A stretch of 64,000 nt of DNA from Eonycteris spelaea. Lineage: Eukaryota > Chordata > Mammalia > Chiroptera > Pteropodidae. The notes beneath the pieces are model-generated. The model saw only the letters and a program-made list of their open reading frames with translations, was not told where the DNA came from and ran no database searches. This document shows positions 52,501-64,000 of this stretch, piece by piece (within the stretch, counting starts at the first letter, position 1; each line of letters opens with the position of its first letter). The stretch lies in assembly GCA_003508835.1 (NCBI GenBank), contig PUFA01000287.1:248001-312000 (forward strand). Direction: 5' to 3'. Made by a program: the position numbers and the translations under genes.

Positions 52501-53705
52501 ATTTCTTCAATTTGTGAGGATTAATGAGATTATAGCAACTGCTCATTATATCTTGCATTTTCCATAGGTTTTTTTTTTAACTCCCTTTTATCAAGGCCTC
52601 TCAACTGTGCTAAATTCTAATACTATGAAAATATTTTATATAAAAAATAGAAATAAGAAGATAGACTATGATTTGTTTATAAATTACTGACAGGAAGGAC
52701 TGTATGAGAGGCAGGGGGATCAACTCTTAAATATAACAGGGCTTGTTAATGACATAACACTCTTAGCCAATATTCCACAGATATAGCAACAAGAACTCAA
52801 TTTGGACTTGGACTTCCAAATATCTGACTTTAACCATAATGATAGGCAAGTAGTATGTAAAGAAAAATTATTCTACGAATTATAAAATTTACTATTTACA
52901 GAGCTTGAAGCTTACTTAAATTACTTACAAAGTAATGAAGAGAGCATCATCCCACTCTTAAAGAAATGCAGTTTTATTTTGTTTTTCTGTATTTACTGAA
53001 CCAATTATTAGGAACTTAATTCAATTTATTACATATTTCTTCGCCCACTATATTCTTGATGAGTAAGGAATCCAAGAGACAATGTGAAGAGAAACAGTTG
53101 CATGCGAAATCATACCTCCAGCCCACATGGTTGCACACTTTAACTATTAAATTAACCTTTTAATCACTCACCCATCTCTACTTTGACTCTCAAATAGTTT
53201 TTAGTTTATGATAAACAAGGCTCTTTCTGGGCACCCAGGAATCATTTGCTTGCTTACCATCAAAAAAGAGTAAGGGCAAGTTTTGCCTAAAGGATAGTTG
53301 TACAGACTGAAACTGAAGAAAAACTGGGAAATACTGGGGTGGCAGAGGAGAGTCCTATGAAAGGGCGAAGTATTCAGTTTGCTTCTAGAGTATGCCTATA
53401 GTTGAGGCAGCAGAACTTTCTTATGGTCCTAGAAGGGACTACAGCATCTTCTATAGTCAAAACTATCTATGGGCATCCCTTAAACACAATGTACACTTTG
53501 TCACCAGTGTATATGCTTTTTCTCTTAAACATACCTTGTCTTGAATTTCCTTCCCTTCTCTTCTCTGCTTGATAAATCTGCCCATTGGGAGCTTAGACCC
53601 ATTGAGAAGCATTCTTAGACCATTCTATCTGGAAGAGAAAACTCCCTCTGAATTTATATAATGCTTAGTTGCCAGTCCCAATGAGAAAGGTAATGGGGGT
53701 GGGGG
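49561..53705. other. Mostly unique intron sequence
   Basis: AT-rich, with a TTTTG run near 49780 and a purine-rich tract at 51572-51690. The less AT-rich stretch 51340-51545 has overlapping chance frames on both strands. I recognise no family in it. Confidence 0.5.
51572..51690. repeat. Purine-rich (AAAG/GAAG) tract
   Basis: About 120 bases, almost all A and G, with repeated AAGAAAG and AAGAAGG units. The Phe/Leu/Ser-rich - strand frame at 51396-51692 is its complement. Confidence 0.85.
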
Positions 53706-53709
53706 ACAA

Positions 53710-53885
53710 AATCCTGATCAGAGTCAAACATTTCATCATTTACTAGGTATGTAACCTTGAATAAATTTACTGACCTCTTATAATTTCTTCTATACTCATC
53801 CTTAAAATTGAGTAAGGTCTATGCTACATCTTGAACATGTTGCCAGGATAAAATGATGTCATGTTTGCAAAATGTGTTTTATATG
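53710..53885 (+). mobile_element. MIR SINE
   Basis: Sense MIR remnant: CATCATTTACTAGGTATGTA, ACCTTGAATAAATTTACTGA, CCTCTTATAATTTCTTCTAT, ACTCATCCTTAAAATTGAGT, then GCCAGGATAAAATGATGTCA. Confidence 0.75.
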
Positions 53886-54504
53886 ACAATTGATTATACT
53901 TAAGTAAGAAATTTGCTTTATTTCCACCATATTCAGCTATGATGATTTACATTCTGGTAATCCCAATATGATTTCATATATGTTTTTCTTATTGCCCCAC
54001 CCAATAAAAAGTATATATTTGTTTTTTTTCTGATGATGAAAGAAGTTAAGTGTTTAGTATATAAAATATTAAAATATGCCCATGTATAAAAATGGGGAAA
54101 AAAAGGGCTTGAAATAACCAGAAAATAACTGCTAAATCAAGAAATAACCACCATTAACATTTTTTTTTATTTTATGCCATAAACATTACAATTCTTATAC
54201 ATGTAAGTATATACGTGTATCTTTGTACACAGCTGGTTCACTTATCAATATATCCTATAAATATTCTCCAGATTTATTTTTGCTTCCTCAAATGCAACCA
54301 TAGTATTTTGATTTGTCATGTATGGCTAAACACATAGCATTACACTTTGAGAAACAAATGTTCAATAAATAGGTTTTATTATAAAAGCAACTTAAAGCAT
54401 TTTATGATTATTTAAATATAAAATTGTTTAAAACAGAATTTCTGACTTTAGAGACAACTCTGTTCTTATCGATGAACCAAAGACATTATAAGTAACACTA
54501 ATTC
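53886..54504. other. Intron sequence upstream of the second exon
   Basis: AT-rich. The stretch 54130-54330 (ACCACCATTAACATTTTT, then TCACTTATCAATATATCCTA) could be an old L1 3' end, but is too diverged for me to call. Confidence 0.4.
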
Positions 54505-54531
54505 TTACTTTTCCTTTTCCTTTTCATTTAG
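54505..54531 (+). other. TRPC4 splice acceptor
   Basis: A repeated TTTTCC pyrimidine tract ends in TTTAG at 54531. A possible branch-point sequence, CACTAAT, lies about 30 bases upstream of the AG. Confidence 0.9.
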
Positions 54532-54868
54532 TTTGTTGCCCAGCCCAACTGTCAACAACTGCTTGCATCTCGCTGGTACGATGAGTTCCCAGGCTGGAGG
54601 AGAAGACACTGGGCAGTGAAGATGGTGACATGTTTCATAATTGGACTTCTTTTTCCTGTCTTCTCTATGTGCTACCTTATAGCTCCTAAAAGCCCACTTG
54701 GACTGTTCATCAGAAAGCCATTTATCAAGTTCATCTGCCATACAGCATCCTATTTGACTTTTTTGTTCCTGCTGTTGCTTGCCTCTCAGCACATCGACAG
54801 GTCAGACTTGAACAGGCAAGGTCCACCACCAACCATCGTCGAGTGGATGATATTACCATGGGTCCTGG
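54532..54868 (+). CDS. TRPC4: TRPC4 internal coding exon (pre-S1, S1 and start of S2 region)
   Basis: This is the next TRPC4 exon, with 337 bases: 112 full codons plus one base of a split glycine codon. It continues in frame from the exon ending at 3238 and begins [19 protein letters not shown], about residues 300-411 of human TRPC4. It encodes the pre-S1 elbow ([13 protein letters not shown]), the S1 helix ([20 protein letters not shown]), a short linker with the [14 protein letters not shown] segment, a second hydrophobic stretch ([15 protein letters not shown]) and the conserved [18 protein letters not shown] end. The acceptor is a pyrimidine tract ending AG at 54530-54531. The donor is GTAAAT at 54869. 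TRPC5 differs at several positions in the linker. Relative to the human protein as I remember it, the only change I noticed is Met for Val in the FSMCYL stretch. No downstream exon is visible before the window ends. Confidence 0.96.
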
Positions 54869-54874
54869 GTAAAT
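54869..54874 (+). other. TRPC4 splice donor
   Basis: GTAAAT follows CTGG. The cut falls after the first base of a glycine codon, so the next exon (outside this window) must start in phase 1. Without splicing, the frame meets TAA at once if GGT is read as the glycine codon. Confidence 0.9.
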
Positions 54875-56190
54875 GTGTTACTATAGAAAATATAAAAACG
54901 TGATACTACCATGGAATTTTGTTGCTCAGAAAAGAATATTCGTGAAAGCTTAGGACATAGGAATGTTTAAAACAAGTTCTGACTATTGTATTTTAAGACC
55001 TAATACCCAAAACTAAATAATTATTTTACAGCTGTGGTGGACCTGCTTTTACATTCAGCCTGTAAAATGTAACTTTAGGTTTTAGAATATCAGATTTTTA
55101 ATGATTTCATATCTCATGGATGATTTTCTCATTTTGTTTGTGTGTTTGTCTTTTAAAGCCTTTTCATATGTGTCATTGGCCATATGTAAATAATCATTTT
55201 AATTTTCTTGATACATTTTTTAAAAGATAAGTACAAATTAGCAAAATTAGTGATTCTGGACATAAAGTAACTGTAAACATTCTTTAAAATCAATCCATTT
55301 AAGTTTATCTTTTAAACTACATTATTAAAATAATAAGAAATTCAGCGATAGGACATCCATCAATCTCTTTCAGTTCTTTTCATAGAAATAAAAATGTTTT
55401 GGATCTGCAGTAAATTTTGGTAAGATAGAAAACCTTAAAGTCGTTGGTAAAAATTCAGTTTTCTTTTCCTATTGTTATTATAGCCACAGATAAAATTTAC
55501 ATTTTAATTATTCTTTCCTCTACCCTACTGCCATTTGGTGAGAAATAGCATTTTCTCAATTTAGCTCCTTATTTTAAACTTCTCTGGTATCATACCCACC
55601 TCATCATTTAGTAATTAGAAAATGTATGATTCACAATCTCAGAAGATCAGTTTAGATTAACTGTCAAAACTGCTGCAGAGACTGTTAAGAAGGAAAATGT
55701 AGGAGAAAAAAGGATAGTGTCTGAATCTGAGATAGATACACTTTTCAACTTTAAAAGTTATGAATACTGACTATAAGAAAAGTTCATGGGACCAAGTTTT
55801 ACATATCTTACTGGAAAAAAAAGAAATCATTTTCTTAGTGAACTTTAAAATAGAGTACATTCTCATTAATCTGAAGTACATAAAGTGTAACCACAAGATC
55901 CTTCCTGCTTAAAGAAAAGTCATTATGGCATTTTAGTTGATATTCAATATAAAATTACCCTGTGTCAGTTTAAATTCAATATCTCACATTAGGAATATGT
56001 CCTGTATAGAGTTTTCTTCATACAAATTTCTTGGGAGCAATTCTTAAAGAAGTGTTAGGAAATTTAATATCCCATTATATATATTATATTGAATGTCTAG
56101 AAATCCTGATGTCTCAAATGAATTACAGAATGTTTAATTTTAAAAAAATGCTATAGATACACTGCAGCATAAGCACGTGTAGTATTTTTA
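54875..56190. other. Unique intron sequence
   Basis: AT-rich; I see nothing recognisable in it. Confidence 0.5.
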
Positions 56191-56194
56191 GTCT

Positions 56195-56400
56195 TTCATT
56201 TATTCAATCAATTAAAATATGTAGAATATTTTTTATGTAGTAAACATAGTACAGGGCGATAGTGATAGATAAGTAAAAGAGAGAGAGAGAAAGAGAGAGA
56301 AGTCCCTTGTCCTTAAAAAGATTAAATTTTACTGGAGGAACTGAATAATAAACAATGATAGATGTTATATAATGTCAGAAATTAGTAAATAGTATTAAAA
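56195..56400 (-). mobile_element. L2 3' fragment with GA tract
   Basis: Antisense L2 tail: TTTATTCAATCAATTAAAAT, a TAGTAAACATAGTACAGGGC block, a GA-rich interruption (56279-56302), then AAAGATTAAATTTTACTGGA. Confidence 0.5.
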
Positions 56401-56998
56401 AATAGAGCTCCAAACTTTTTAAATTACTTGTACAATTAAAACAGTCATATGTGCAAAAGTTGTAACAGAATTTTCCATGAAAGCTGGCTAGAAGAAATTA
56501 TATCCAAACCACAGCTGAATGTTTAAATATGGTATAAATTTAATTGTGAGAATTATAATTCCAGCCAAAAGAAATATCTGCTAAAAGCAACATTTTCTCT
56601 AGATATCCTGACATCAGGGAGTTAATTTATTGGGAGATTTTTAGGGTAAAAACAGATTTTCTAGAATCAGAAAAAAAAAAAGAATGATTATCTGGCTTAA
56701 ATAACAGGAAATGAAAAAGAATGTTTAAATACCAAATAGATCTGTCAAAACACTTTACTATTTACTATTTATCACACTTCCGAGTGCCGCATATCTAAAT
56801 GCTTTGCTAGATCCATGATTATAAAGATAACAGGGTAGGAATGATTTAACTCTTTACTAAAAGTGTAATATAAACAAAAAAAAAGCATGGTTTGTTTTTT
56901 TTTTTCTGTTTTGAATGTTTTACTCAAAATATTTATATATAATTTGACTTAAGAAAGAAAGCTTCAATTACTAAAACTAAAGGGCTGTCATTTATCTT
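56401..56998. other. Unique intron sequence
   Basis: AT-rich; nothing recognisable. Confidence 0.5.
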
Positions 56999-56999
56999 T

Positions 57000-59900
57000 T
57001 TTATAATAATATTTTTATTTTTCACTTACAGTTGGCTTACAATATTATATTAGTTCCCAGTGTACAACCTAGTGATCATTTATATAACTTACAAAGTGAT
57101 CAGCACAGTTAATCTAGTACCCATTTGATACCATATATTATTATTATAATATTATTGACTATATTCCCTGTGCTATACTTTATATCACTGCTATTTTCTA
57201 ACTACACATTTGTACTTTTTAATCTCTACCCCCTTTTCACCCACTCCCCAACCTCTCTACCATCTTTGTAAACAAGAAAATGCTCTCTGTATCTAAGAAT
57301 GTTTCTGTTTTAATTGTTTATTTCGTTCTTTAGATTCCACATGTAAATGAAATCACATGGTATTTGTCTTTATTTGTCTGACTTAGTCTACCTAATTCAG
57401 TACCCTCTAGGTCCAACCATGTTGTTGCAGGTGGCAAGATTTCATTCTTTTTTATGGCTGAGTAGTATTTCATTATATATATGTACGATCTCTTTATTCA
57501 TTCATCCATTGATCCATACCCAGGTCACCTCCATATCTTGGATATTGTAAATAATGCTGCAATGAACATATGAATCCACATGTTCTTTAAAATGCTATTC
57601 TGGGTTTCTTTGGATGAATACCCAGAAGTGGGATTACTTGGTCCTTCTTTGTCTTTTGTTATAGCCTTTGTTTTAAAGTCTCTTTTGTCTGGCATAAGTA
57701 TTGTTACACCAGCTTTCTTTGTTTGTTTGCTTGCTTGTTTTTATTTTCATGAAATATCTTGTTCCATTTCTGTACTTTCAGTCTGTGTGTCTTTTGATCT
57801 GAAGTGAGTCTCTTATAGGCATCATGCGTAAGGGTCTTGTTTCCTTATCCATTCAGCCACCCTATCTTTTAATTGGAGCATTTATTTACATCTAAAGCAA
57901 TTTTGATGTAGTTGTGCCATTTAATCATTTTTTCTTTTGTTCTTATTAAAGAAGTCTAACATTTTTTATAATATTAGTTTGGTTTGATTAGCTCCTTTAG
58001 CTTCCCCCCCCCACCCCACTGGGAAGCTCTTTATCTGTCCTTTGATTCTAAATGATAGCTTAACTGAGTAGAGTAATCTCTAAGTTCTTACTTTCATCAC
58101 TTTAAATATTTCCTGCCAATCCCTTCTGGCCTGGGAAGTTTTTCTTGAGAAATCAGCTGACTGTCTTATGAGAGCTACCTCGTAGTAACTTTTCTCTTAC
58201 TGCTTTTAAAGTCTGTCTTTGTCTTTAACCTTTGGCATTTTAATATGACACTTCTAGGTATGGGCCTCTTTGAGTTCATCTTGATTGGGACTCTCTGTGC
58301 TTATTGGGCTTGTACGTCTGTTTCCTTCACTAGGTTAGGGCAGTTTTAAGTCATTATCTCTTGAAATAGGTTTTCAGTACCTTACTTTCTCTTTTCTCCT
58401 TCTGGTATCCCTATAATGTGTATATCGGTATCCTTCACATTGCCCCAGAGACCTCTTAAACTCTCCTATTTTTTTTTTAATTCTTTTTTTCTTATTGCTG
58501 TTCTGATTGGGTGTTTTCTGCTACCATATCTTCTAAATCACTAATTCAATCCTCTGCTTCATCTAATCTATTAATTTCTCCTGTTACTCTTTATTTCAGT
58601 TGTTGCATTTTTAATTTCTAATTGGTTCTTTCCTATCTATGTTCTCTATCTCTATTTTTATGTTTTCCATCTCTTTGTGAAAATTCTCACTCAGTTCATC
58701 TACTCTTCCCCTAAGTTCATTGAGCATTTTTATAGCCAGTGTTTTGAACTCTGCATCTGGTAGATAGAATGTTGGTCTCCATTTTGTTTATTTTATTTTA
58801 TTTTTTCCTGGAGATTTGTTTCTTCCTTTCACCTGGGACATTTTTCTTTGTCTCCCTATTTAGATTGCCTTCCTGTGTTTGTTTCTATGTATGAAGTAGA
58901 GCTGCTATGTTTCTTGGTCTTAGTAGAATGGCCTCATGTAGTAGGTGTTCTGTTGGGCCTGGTAGCACAGTCTCCCTGGTCACCTGCACTTGGTGCTCCA
59001 GGTATATTTTATGTATGGGTTGTGTGTGTCCTCCTGTTGTAGTTGAGCTTTGGTTGCTATTTACATGTCAATGAAACAGATTGACCTTCAGGCTGATTGG
59101 TTGTGAAGACTGGCTGGTGACTACAGCAGGGGAGTTGTCATGCAGGGGCTCACCCTACAGAGCAGGATTTATCTTAGCAGGACTCCGGTGCCTTCCCAGT
59201 TTGCCTTTGAGGTATGTTGTCCTCACATGTGGCCCTGGGACATGCTCTGACTCAGTCTGAAGCCAGCCACAAGGATCTCCTGGGAGATACCTTGCTGCAG
59301 GCCAAGTTCAGCTGTAGCCTGTGCCCTTCCCAGGGCCACCTGGCAGGAGCCATCAAGCAATTTGTAGATGACTGCAACCCACATAGGGTGGGAGGTGCCT
59401 CCACAGACTAAGCTAAGAATCGAGGCCAGCTGTTACTAATACTGGGGTTGGGGTTGCTCAGCAAACTATATGGGGTTTGCCATGGCCAGATACCACTTGT
59501 TTGGGTTTTTGAAGCTTTGAGAGGTTTTTAGGAAAGTCCACAGCATGAGCCAAGACAGGCCATTTGAATGGAAAAGCTACTGAAAGTGGCTTGGGTGGCC
59601 CTCAAGTTCGGTGGGTGGTCTTAGGAAGTCACCTGGGCAAGGTAAGTGGTGTTAACCAGGTTGATGGAGACTCAGATATGCCTCAGCCTGAGTCTGCACA
59701 CTTGGTTGGGGGAAGGCCCAACAAAGGAACAGTGACCTCCATCAGCACTTCTGTCTCAGTGAAAGCTGTCCCTCCTGCCCTCACCCTGAATCCAGACAAT
59801 TAGTTCCTTCCATATGATCCTGGCACCCTTTGAGCTATTGCCCCAGTGCTGAAGCCCAGATAGAGTAAGCCTATCAGTGAATAAGTCTATGCTCAAGCCC

Positions 59901-60312
59901 TTCCAGAGGAACATCCAGGATCCTTGCAGCTATCTACCCTACTTAGCCACAAATTCTGTTAATTTTCACATCCAGATTTTGTGAGGACTAATCTTCCAGC
60001 ACTGGAACCATAGGTGGGAAACTTGGTATGAGGCCAGGACCCCTCACTTCTCCAGGGGGACCCCTGCAGCCAAGATATCCCTCCCAATTGTCAACCACCA
60101 CACACAGGTGTGGGACTAGTACATTCAGTGTGTCCACCTCTCTTACCAGTCTTGAGGAGACCCCCTACTGTATATCATTAGTTGTAGGACTTTTGTTCAG
60201 CTAGACTTCAGACAATTTTCCATGATGGTTTTTCTGTAGTTTATTTATAATTTTGACATGATCCTGAGAAGAAGCAAGGACAATGTTTACCTATTCCGCC
60301 ATCTTGACCAAA
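57000..60312 (-). mobile_element. L1 (f): second internally deleted LINE-1 with both ends
   Basis: About 3.3 kb, antisense. The true L1 5' end is present (GGTCAAGATGGCGGAATAGG, complement of 60287-60306), followed by the 5' UTR (to about 58760), ORF1 (to about 58000), and the first few hundred bases of ORF2. At about 57643 it joins the last 200 or so bases of ORF2 and the 3' UTR (57640-57010). Compared with L1 (d) it lacks about 3.2 kb, including the reverse transcriptase. The junction is not the one in L1 (e). Chance + frames occur at 57347-57807 and 58848-59803. I found no clear target duplication. Confidence 0.85.
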
Positions 60313-61463
60313 AATCTGGAATGGTCTGATTTCATGACCATTAATGAATCTTCCATATTGTCTCACTAATTCCTGATGTCTGGTAAAGTATGTGGCCTTC
60401 TATTGTAAGGATCTAAATTTATATATATAACATAATTGAACAACTTATGGAGAAGAGTGTGGTTTATAAATTTGTCTTTCATCATGTTACTTATATTGAT
60501 GATAGATTAAAGCTCTATGCATGGGTTTTTTAAAGTCTTTTTCAACCAACAGATCTCTAATTCATATCATCCAAGTGAACTACTTTTTGTGTAAAGAAAA
60601 ATTTGTTTCATTCCTACTAAATTTACTTCCCTTCTATTTTCAGAGGAATTTTCCCAGATCTATGATACCATAAATTTATGAGAAATAATTACTTTTTATA
60701 CTTTCCATTTTCTTTATCCTGACAAAAGACTTTTTAAAATATATTTTTATTAGAAATGTCCATCTTGTGGAGAAAAGTTTTCTTTCTTTAAAGCCTAACT
60801 TCTCAAATCAATTCTTTTATCTCCTTAAGAAGTATTGTTTTGCTTGAGAATTTCTGTTATTTTATATACTTATCTGTGGTTTAACAAGAAAAGCATTACA
60901 GATTCAAATATCTTGTGATTTAGTACAGTGGCAGATCATATTTTTTAATTATTTTCAATATCTTTCCTTTTGAAATTGACATTTTGTTGAGTATTGAAAT
61001 TAAAGTCTATTGAGTTTTATATATTTAGAAAACTGTCTAAAATGTCTCTTAGAACCTTACATTGCAGTTTCATTGATAATTTGTAAATAACTCATCTCCT
61101 GCAAAGCCTTTTGAATTATTTTTTCTTCAGATTTTCTTATAATAAAGGTTATCTACCCTTTTTTTCTCCCATCAAACAGCCTCAAGAGATCCTGCAGATG
61201 TTTTCTGTCAGGATGAACTTTAGCATATAAGCAAAGATATCTAAAAACCTCATACAGGGATCAAACTTATGATTTTGGTCATCTTGAGATATAGTTCTAA
61301 CCAGCAGAAAAACTAATCACAGATAATGATTTTAGAACTCTTTCAATAGATAGGTAGATACTAGACAGACACTAATATACCTCTCAGAATGTTAAATTAC
61401 CCATATAAATTAGAGTTTAAAAAAAAACAATAGTTCTATAAAACTATATTTTTTAAGTGTCAC

Positions 61464-61464
<1 letters not shown>

Positions 61465-61492
<28 letters not shown>
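61465..61492. repeat. Poly-A tract, 28 bases
   Basis: An unbroken A run. No SINE or L1 body is recognisable directly upstream. Confidence 0.9.
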
Positions 61493-61495
<3 letters not shown>

Positions 61496-61918
61496 GAATG
61501 ATGAATTAAAAGGAGCCTGGGCCAGATGAGAGATCTGGTTACTACTGTGTTCTGCTAGGCCATGACACTGAGGCTCTGAATTTATCCATAGTTTTATTTT
61601 TAACATATAATATTAGAGATTCAAAATGAATAAAATATTCATGTGAGAAATTCCTTTTAACATAAAATTTGTCTGCTAACTATAATAGCATATGTATCTA
61701 TGATGAAAATTCATCTAAATTATAGTAGCATTTTTATATAAAATAGATGTCATTTGTTTCTGGAGATACTATGGAGTAAAATATTATTTTTAAAAATTTT
61801 TCAAATGCTAATTTTTAAGACCTTCCCAAAAACTAGTTTTGGTTTTTCCACAGAATTTATTATAACTCAATTATAACAATTGAATTTGTGTCATAGCTTA
61901 TTCCCTTATAAAAAAGTA

Positions 61919-61976
61919 TGTGTGTGTGTATGTATGTGTATATATATATATATACATATATATGTATATATATAAT
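61919..61976. repeat. TG/TA microsatellite
   Basis: GTGTGTGTATGTATGTGTAT followed by alternating TA with ACATA interruptions. Confidence 0.9.
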
Positions 61977-62384
61977 ATCCAGACATAGACTTATGTTATC
62001 AGCTTATCATAAATTATGAAATTAATAACACTACATAAAAGAAATAGATTAATAAATGCTATTATATTAATAAAACAGAAAGTATTTTGTTCCCAATAAA
62101 AAAGAAAATGACTACTGAAATGACTTGATATTTTGTATATGCCTAAGAATGTACCACAATTATTTATTATTTAAATCTATGCACACTGAGCATGATAATG
62201 AGAAGGGTGAACTGAGGAAAAGATGTATTATAGGAAAACATCGGAGCTCTGTTAAAAATAACTTTCAGTAAATTCCTGCATTCAAGATAAAAATTGCTCA
62301 TAATATCTAGGTTATATATCTTGCTTATAACAAAATATATGATTTTTCTCTGGCAAAATTTTCCTTTTGTTTCCATAATTTATG

Positions 62385-62385
<1 letters not shown>

Positions 62386-62422
<37 letters not shown>

Positions 62423-62430
62423 TATATATT
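62386..62430. repeat. (TA)n microsatellite
   Basis: Alternating TA with one AATA interruption. Confidence 0.9.
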
Positions 62431-62880
62431 TATTTATTATTTATCTTTTAAACCAGTGATATTAACAAATCTGAAAATTTCAACAAGGCCTGCCAAATTG
62501 AAAATGGAAAATGGAAAATAGTGATCACATTCTTATCTAGATAAAATCTCATAGAGAAACAATCTTATATATTGTCTTTCTTTTTTGTGACTATCTATTC
62601 ATCTTTTGTCAAATAGACATTAAGATCATATGACTTCAGGTATCCATACTTACACCCTTGAATTGCCTATCTTTTCATATAGCCCCCAAAGATACTTTTG
62701 TAATTATAAGAAACAAGTCTATAGTCTTTCCCTATTTTCTTCCTTGGCAAGGTGTTTTAAACACCTCAGCAAACTAGCTGCAGACACATAGACACTCAAA
62801 GACATCTGCAGAACATCCATTTAATTTACAGGGATATTTTCTTTTTTAAAAAATCAGATAAATTATTGCAGCATGACATA

Positions 62881-62898
62881 TCTATCGATCGATCGATC

Positions 62899-62930
<32 letters not shown>

Positions 62931-62931
62931 T
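62881..62931. repeat. Compound (ATCG)n-(ATAG)n microsatellite
   Basis: About four ATCG units (self-complementary) pass directly into about eight ATAG/GATA units. The preceding TATCTATC makes the left half partly complementary to the right. Confidence 0.93.
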
Positions 62932-63286
62932 ACCCCATTATCCTCTTAATCTGTGGGGAAAAAATTAAGATCACTTTTTCTGATTTATTAAGACTAAGAC
63001 ATTAAAATCTAAAATAACAAAATATTTATATAGGTTTAAATTATTGATTGTGCACATTCTCTGCTGATCAAATGACTTCTTTATTGGAGAGGAAATTCAG
63101 TCTTATAGGTCATGACAATACAATACAAATCTAATGCACCACAAGTCAAATCTCCAGGCTTTGAGAAAATATTTGACAATATGATTTACATGGTTCAAGA
63201 AAGGAAAAGAGTAGATCCAAAATGAGGAAGGGTCAAAGTAAAAGATTGCAGGGATGCTTGAAGTGGTTTTCATTAATTTAGAATAA

Positions 63287-63330
63287 CAGTAGTAGTAGCA
63301 GTAGTAGTAATGATAATGGTAATAATAGTA
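63287..63330. repeat. (AGT)n-(AAT)n trinucleotide repeat
   Basis: AGTAGTAGTAGCAGTAGTAG continuing into TAATGATAATGGTAATAATA. Confidence 0.9.
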
Positions 63331-63339
63331 GAAACTAAG

Positions 63340-63545
63340 ACGTTAGGCACAGTTTGATTAGCACAGTGTGTTCTCATTTGAACTTCCCAGTAACTCCACT
63401 TCATTTAACCATAATAAATGATATTAGTATCTAATTTTACAGAGAAGAAATAGACTTTAAAAAGTGAAATCACTTGCCTAGGATCAACGAGCTAACAAGA
63501 GGTAGATACTAGATTCAAACTCTAGTCAGTATAACTGCAGAAGCA
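63340..63545 (+). mobile_element. MIR SINE
   Basis: Sense MIR: ACGTTAGGCACAGTTTGATT, TGAACTTCCCAGTAACTCCA, TTTTACAGAGAAGAAATAGA, CACTTGCCTAGGATCAACGA, GCTAACAAGAGGTAGATACT, then TTCAAACTCTAGTCAG. Confidence 0.82.
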
Positions 63546-64000
63546 GAAACTTCATAAATACCTCCATAAATACTGCCCTAGAAGTGTGAGAGGTTAATTC
63601 AAGAAGGCAGAAACAGCCCAGGAATTCAAATCTCCATACACAGATTTATTTTCTATTTTCTCTGCCTCTGCCAATGTTGATCTTTACCCACGTCACATTT
63701 GAATGGACCATGTTTAGGATGCACTAAAAATGTAATACTCTTTAAGATGCACACTTGATATAATTTACTATTGAATATCATGTTTGCTAATATACCAGAT
63801 TTATCACTGCCATCATCATCACATAACCACTACCTCCATCACTGTCTTCACCATCACCTCTGACTCTACTTTAAATATGTGCATTATATATGGCTTCCTA
63901 ATACTGAAAGAAGAAATCTGTTTCAAGAAAGAAAAGATAAAGACCTTTGATATGACCTTTAGATGTCTTCCATTTGGACTCCATGATTACTTTCTAAGAC
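63546..64000. other. Unique intron sequence
   Basis: Contains a degenerate CAT/CATCAC-rich stretch at about 63808-63862. Nothing else is recognisable. Confidence 0.5.

Larger units (their letters stand above)
60313..63335. other. Intron sequence with microsatellites
   Basis: AT-rich intron. The microsatellites are listed separately; I recognise no transposable element or conserved frame. Confidence 0.5.
54869..64000 (+). other. TRPC4: TRPC4 downstream intron (partial)
   Basis: This is the start of the next intron. No sequence encoding the expected continuation after the WVLG end of the previous exon is visible, so the intron runs past the window. It contains an L2, an internally deleted L1, several microsatellites and a MIR. 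Confidence 0.85.

Noticed and set aside
54130..54330. Old L1 3' end just upstream of the second TRPC4 exon
   Set aside because: Only a loose resemblance; too diverged to separate from AT-rich background by eye.

Overview
The window is mammalian nuclear DNA, and nearly all of it is intron. The only gene I can identify is TRPC4, a non-selective cation channel of the canonical TRP family. It lies on the + strand and is represented by two consecutive internal coding exons. One (2720-3238, 173 codons) covers the last ankyrin repeat and the linker helices. The other (54532-54868, 112 codons plus 1 base) covers the pre-S1 region and S1 through to the S2 side. Both reading frames are open and both exons have consensus splice sites. 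The intron between them is about 51.3 kb. Parts of the flanking introns fill 1-2719 and 54869-64000. The other open reading frames are short and are explained by chance, microsatellites or retrotransposon remnants.

The source is most likely a fruit bat (Pteropodidae). The best evidence is a SINE whose head is about 120 nt of 5S rRNA (21539-21755), plus a truncated relative at 44995-45122. A 5S-derived SINE family of this kind is known from megabats. Primate Alu, rodent B1/B2 and carnivore CAN-SINE elements are not seen. All L1 copies are visibly decayed, which fits the reported loss of L1 activity in megabats. The species-level assignment remains an inference.

Layout: 1-2193, L1 5' half on + (5' UTR, ORF1, start of ORF2). 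2720-3238, TRPC4 exon. 3239-10170, mostly unique intron with L2 and an L1 3' UTR. 10170-10590, MaLR LTR. 10975-13425, L1 ORF2 3' half plus 3' UTR on +. 14840-15075, MIR. 15301-16385, Tigger1 remnant split by a solo LTR. 17352-24865, near-full-length L1 on -, carrying the 5S SINE and a twin-primed L1. 24940-25612, a second twin-primed L1. 25975-26160, MIR. 27862-28350, MaLR LTR. 28440-32510, an old L1M on - split by a younger, internally deleted L1 (29027-31711). 32556-32735, GA/GATA microsatellite. 32815-33070, MaLR LTR. 36360-36970, L2. 38365-38708, DNA-transposon MITE with an A42 tract. 39590-39912, MaLR LTR. 44550-45515, L1M 3' end, truncated 5S SINE and LTR. 48195-48420, MIR. 48981-49560, two MER5A-like elements in opposite orientation. 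53710-53885, MIR. 54532-54868, TRPC4 exon. 57000-60312, a second internally deleted L1 on -. The rest is AT-rich intron with microsatellites.

I looked for an undescribed system and found no evidence of one. The most useful observations concern retrotransposition: two independent L1 deletion derivatives that keep both ends but lose the reverse transcriptase, two twin-priming inversions (one fully resolvable), and 5S-SINE structure.
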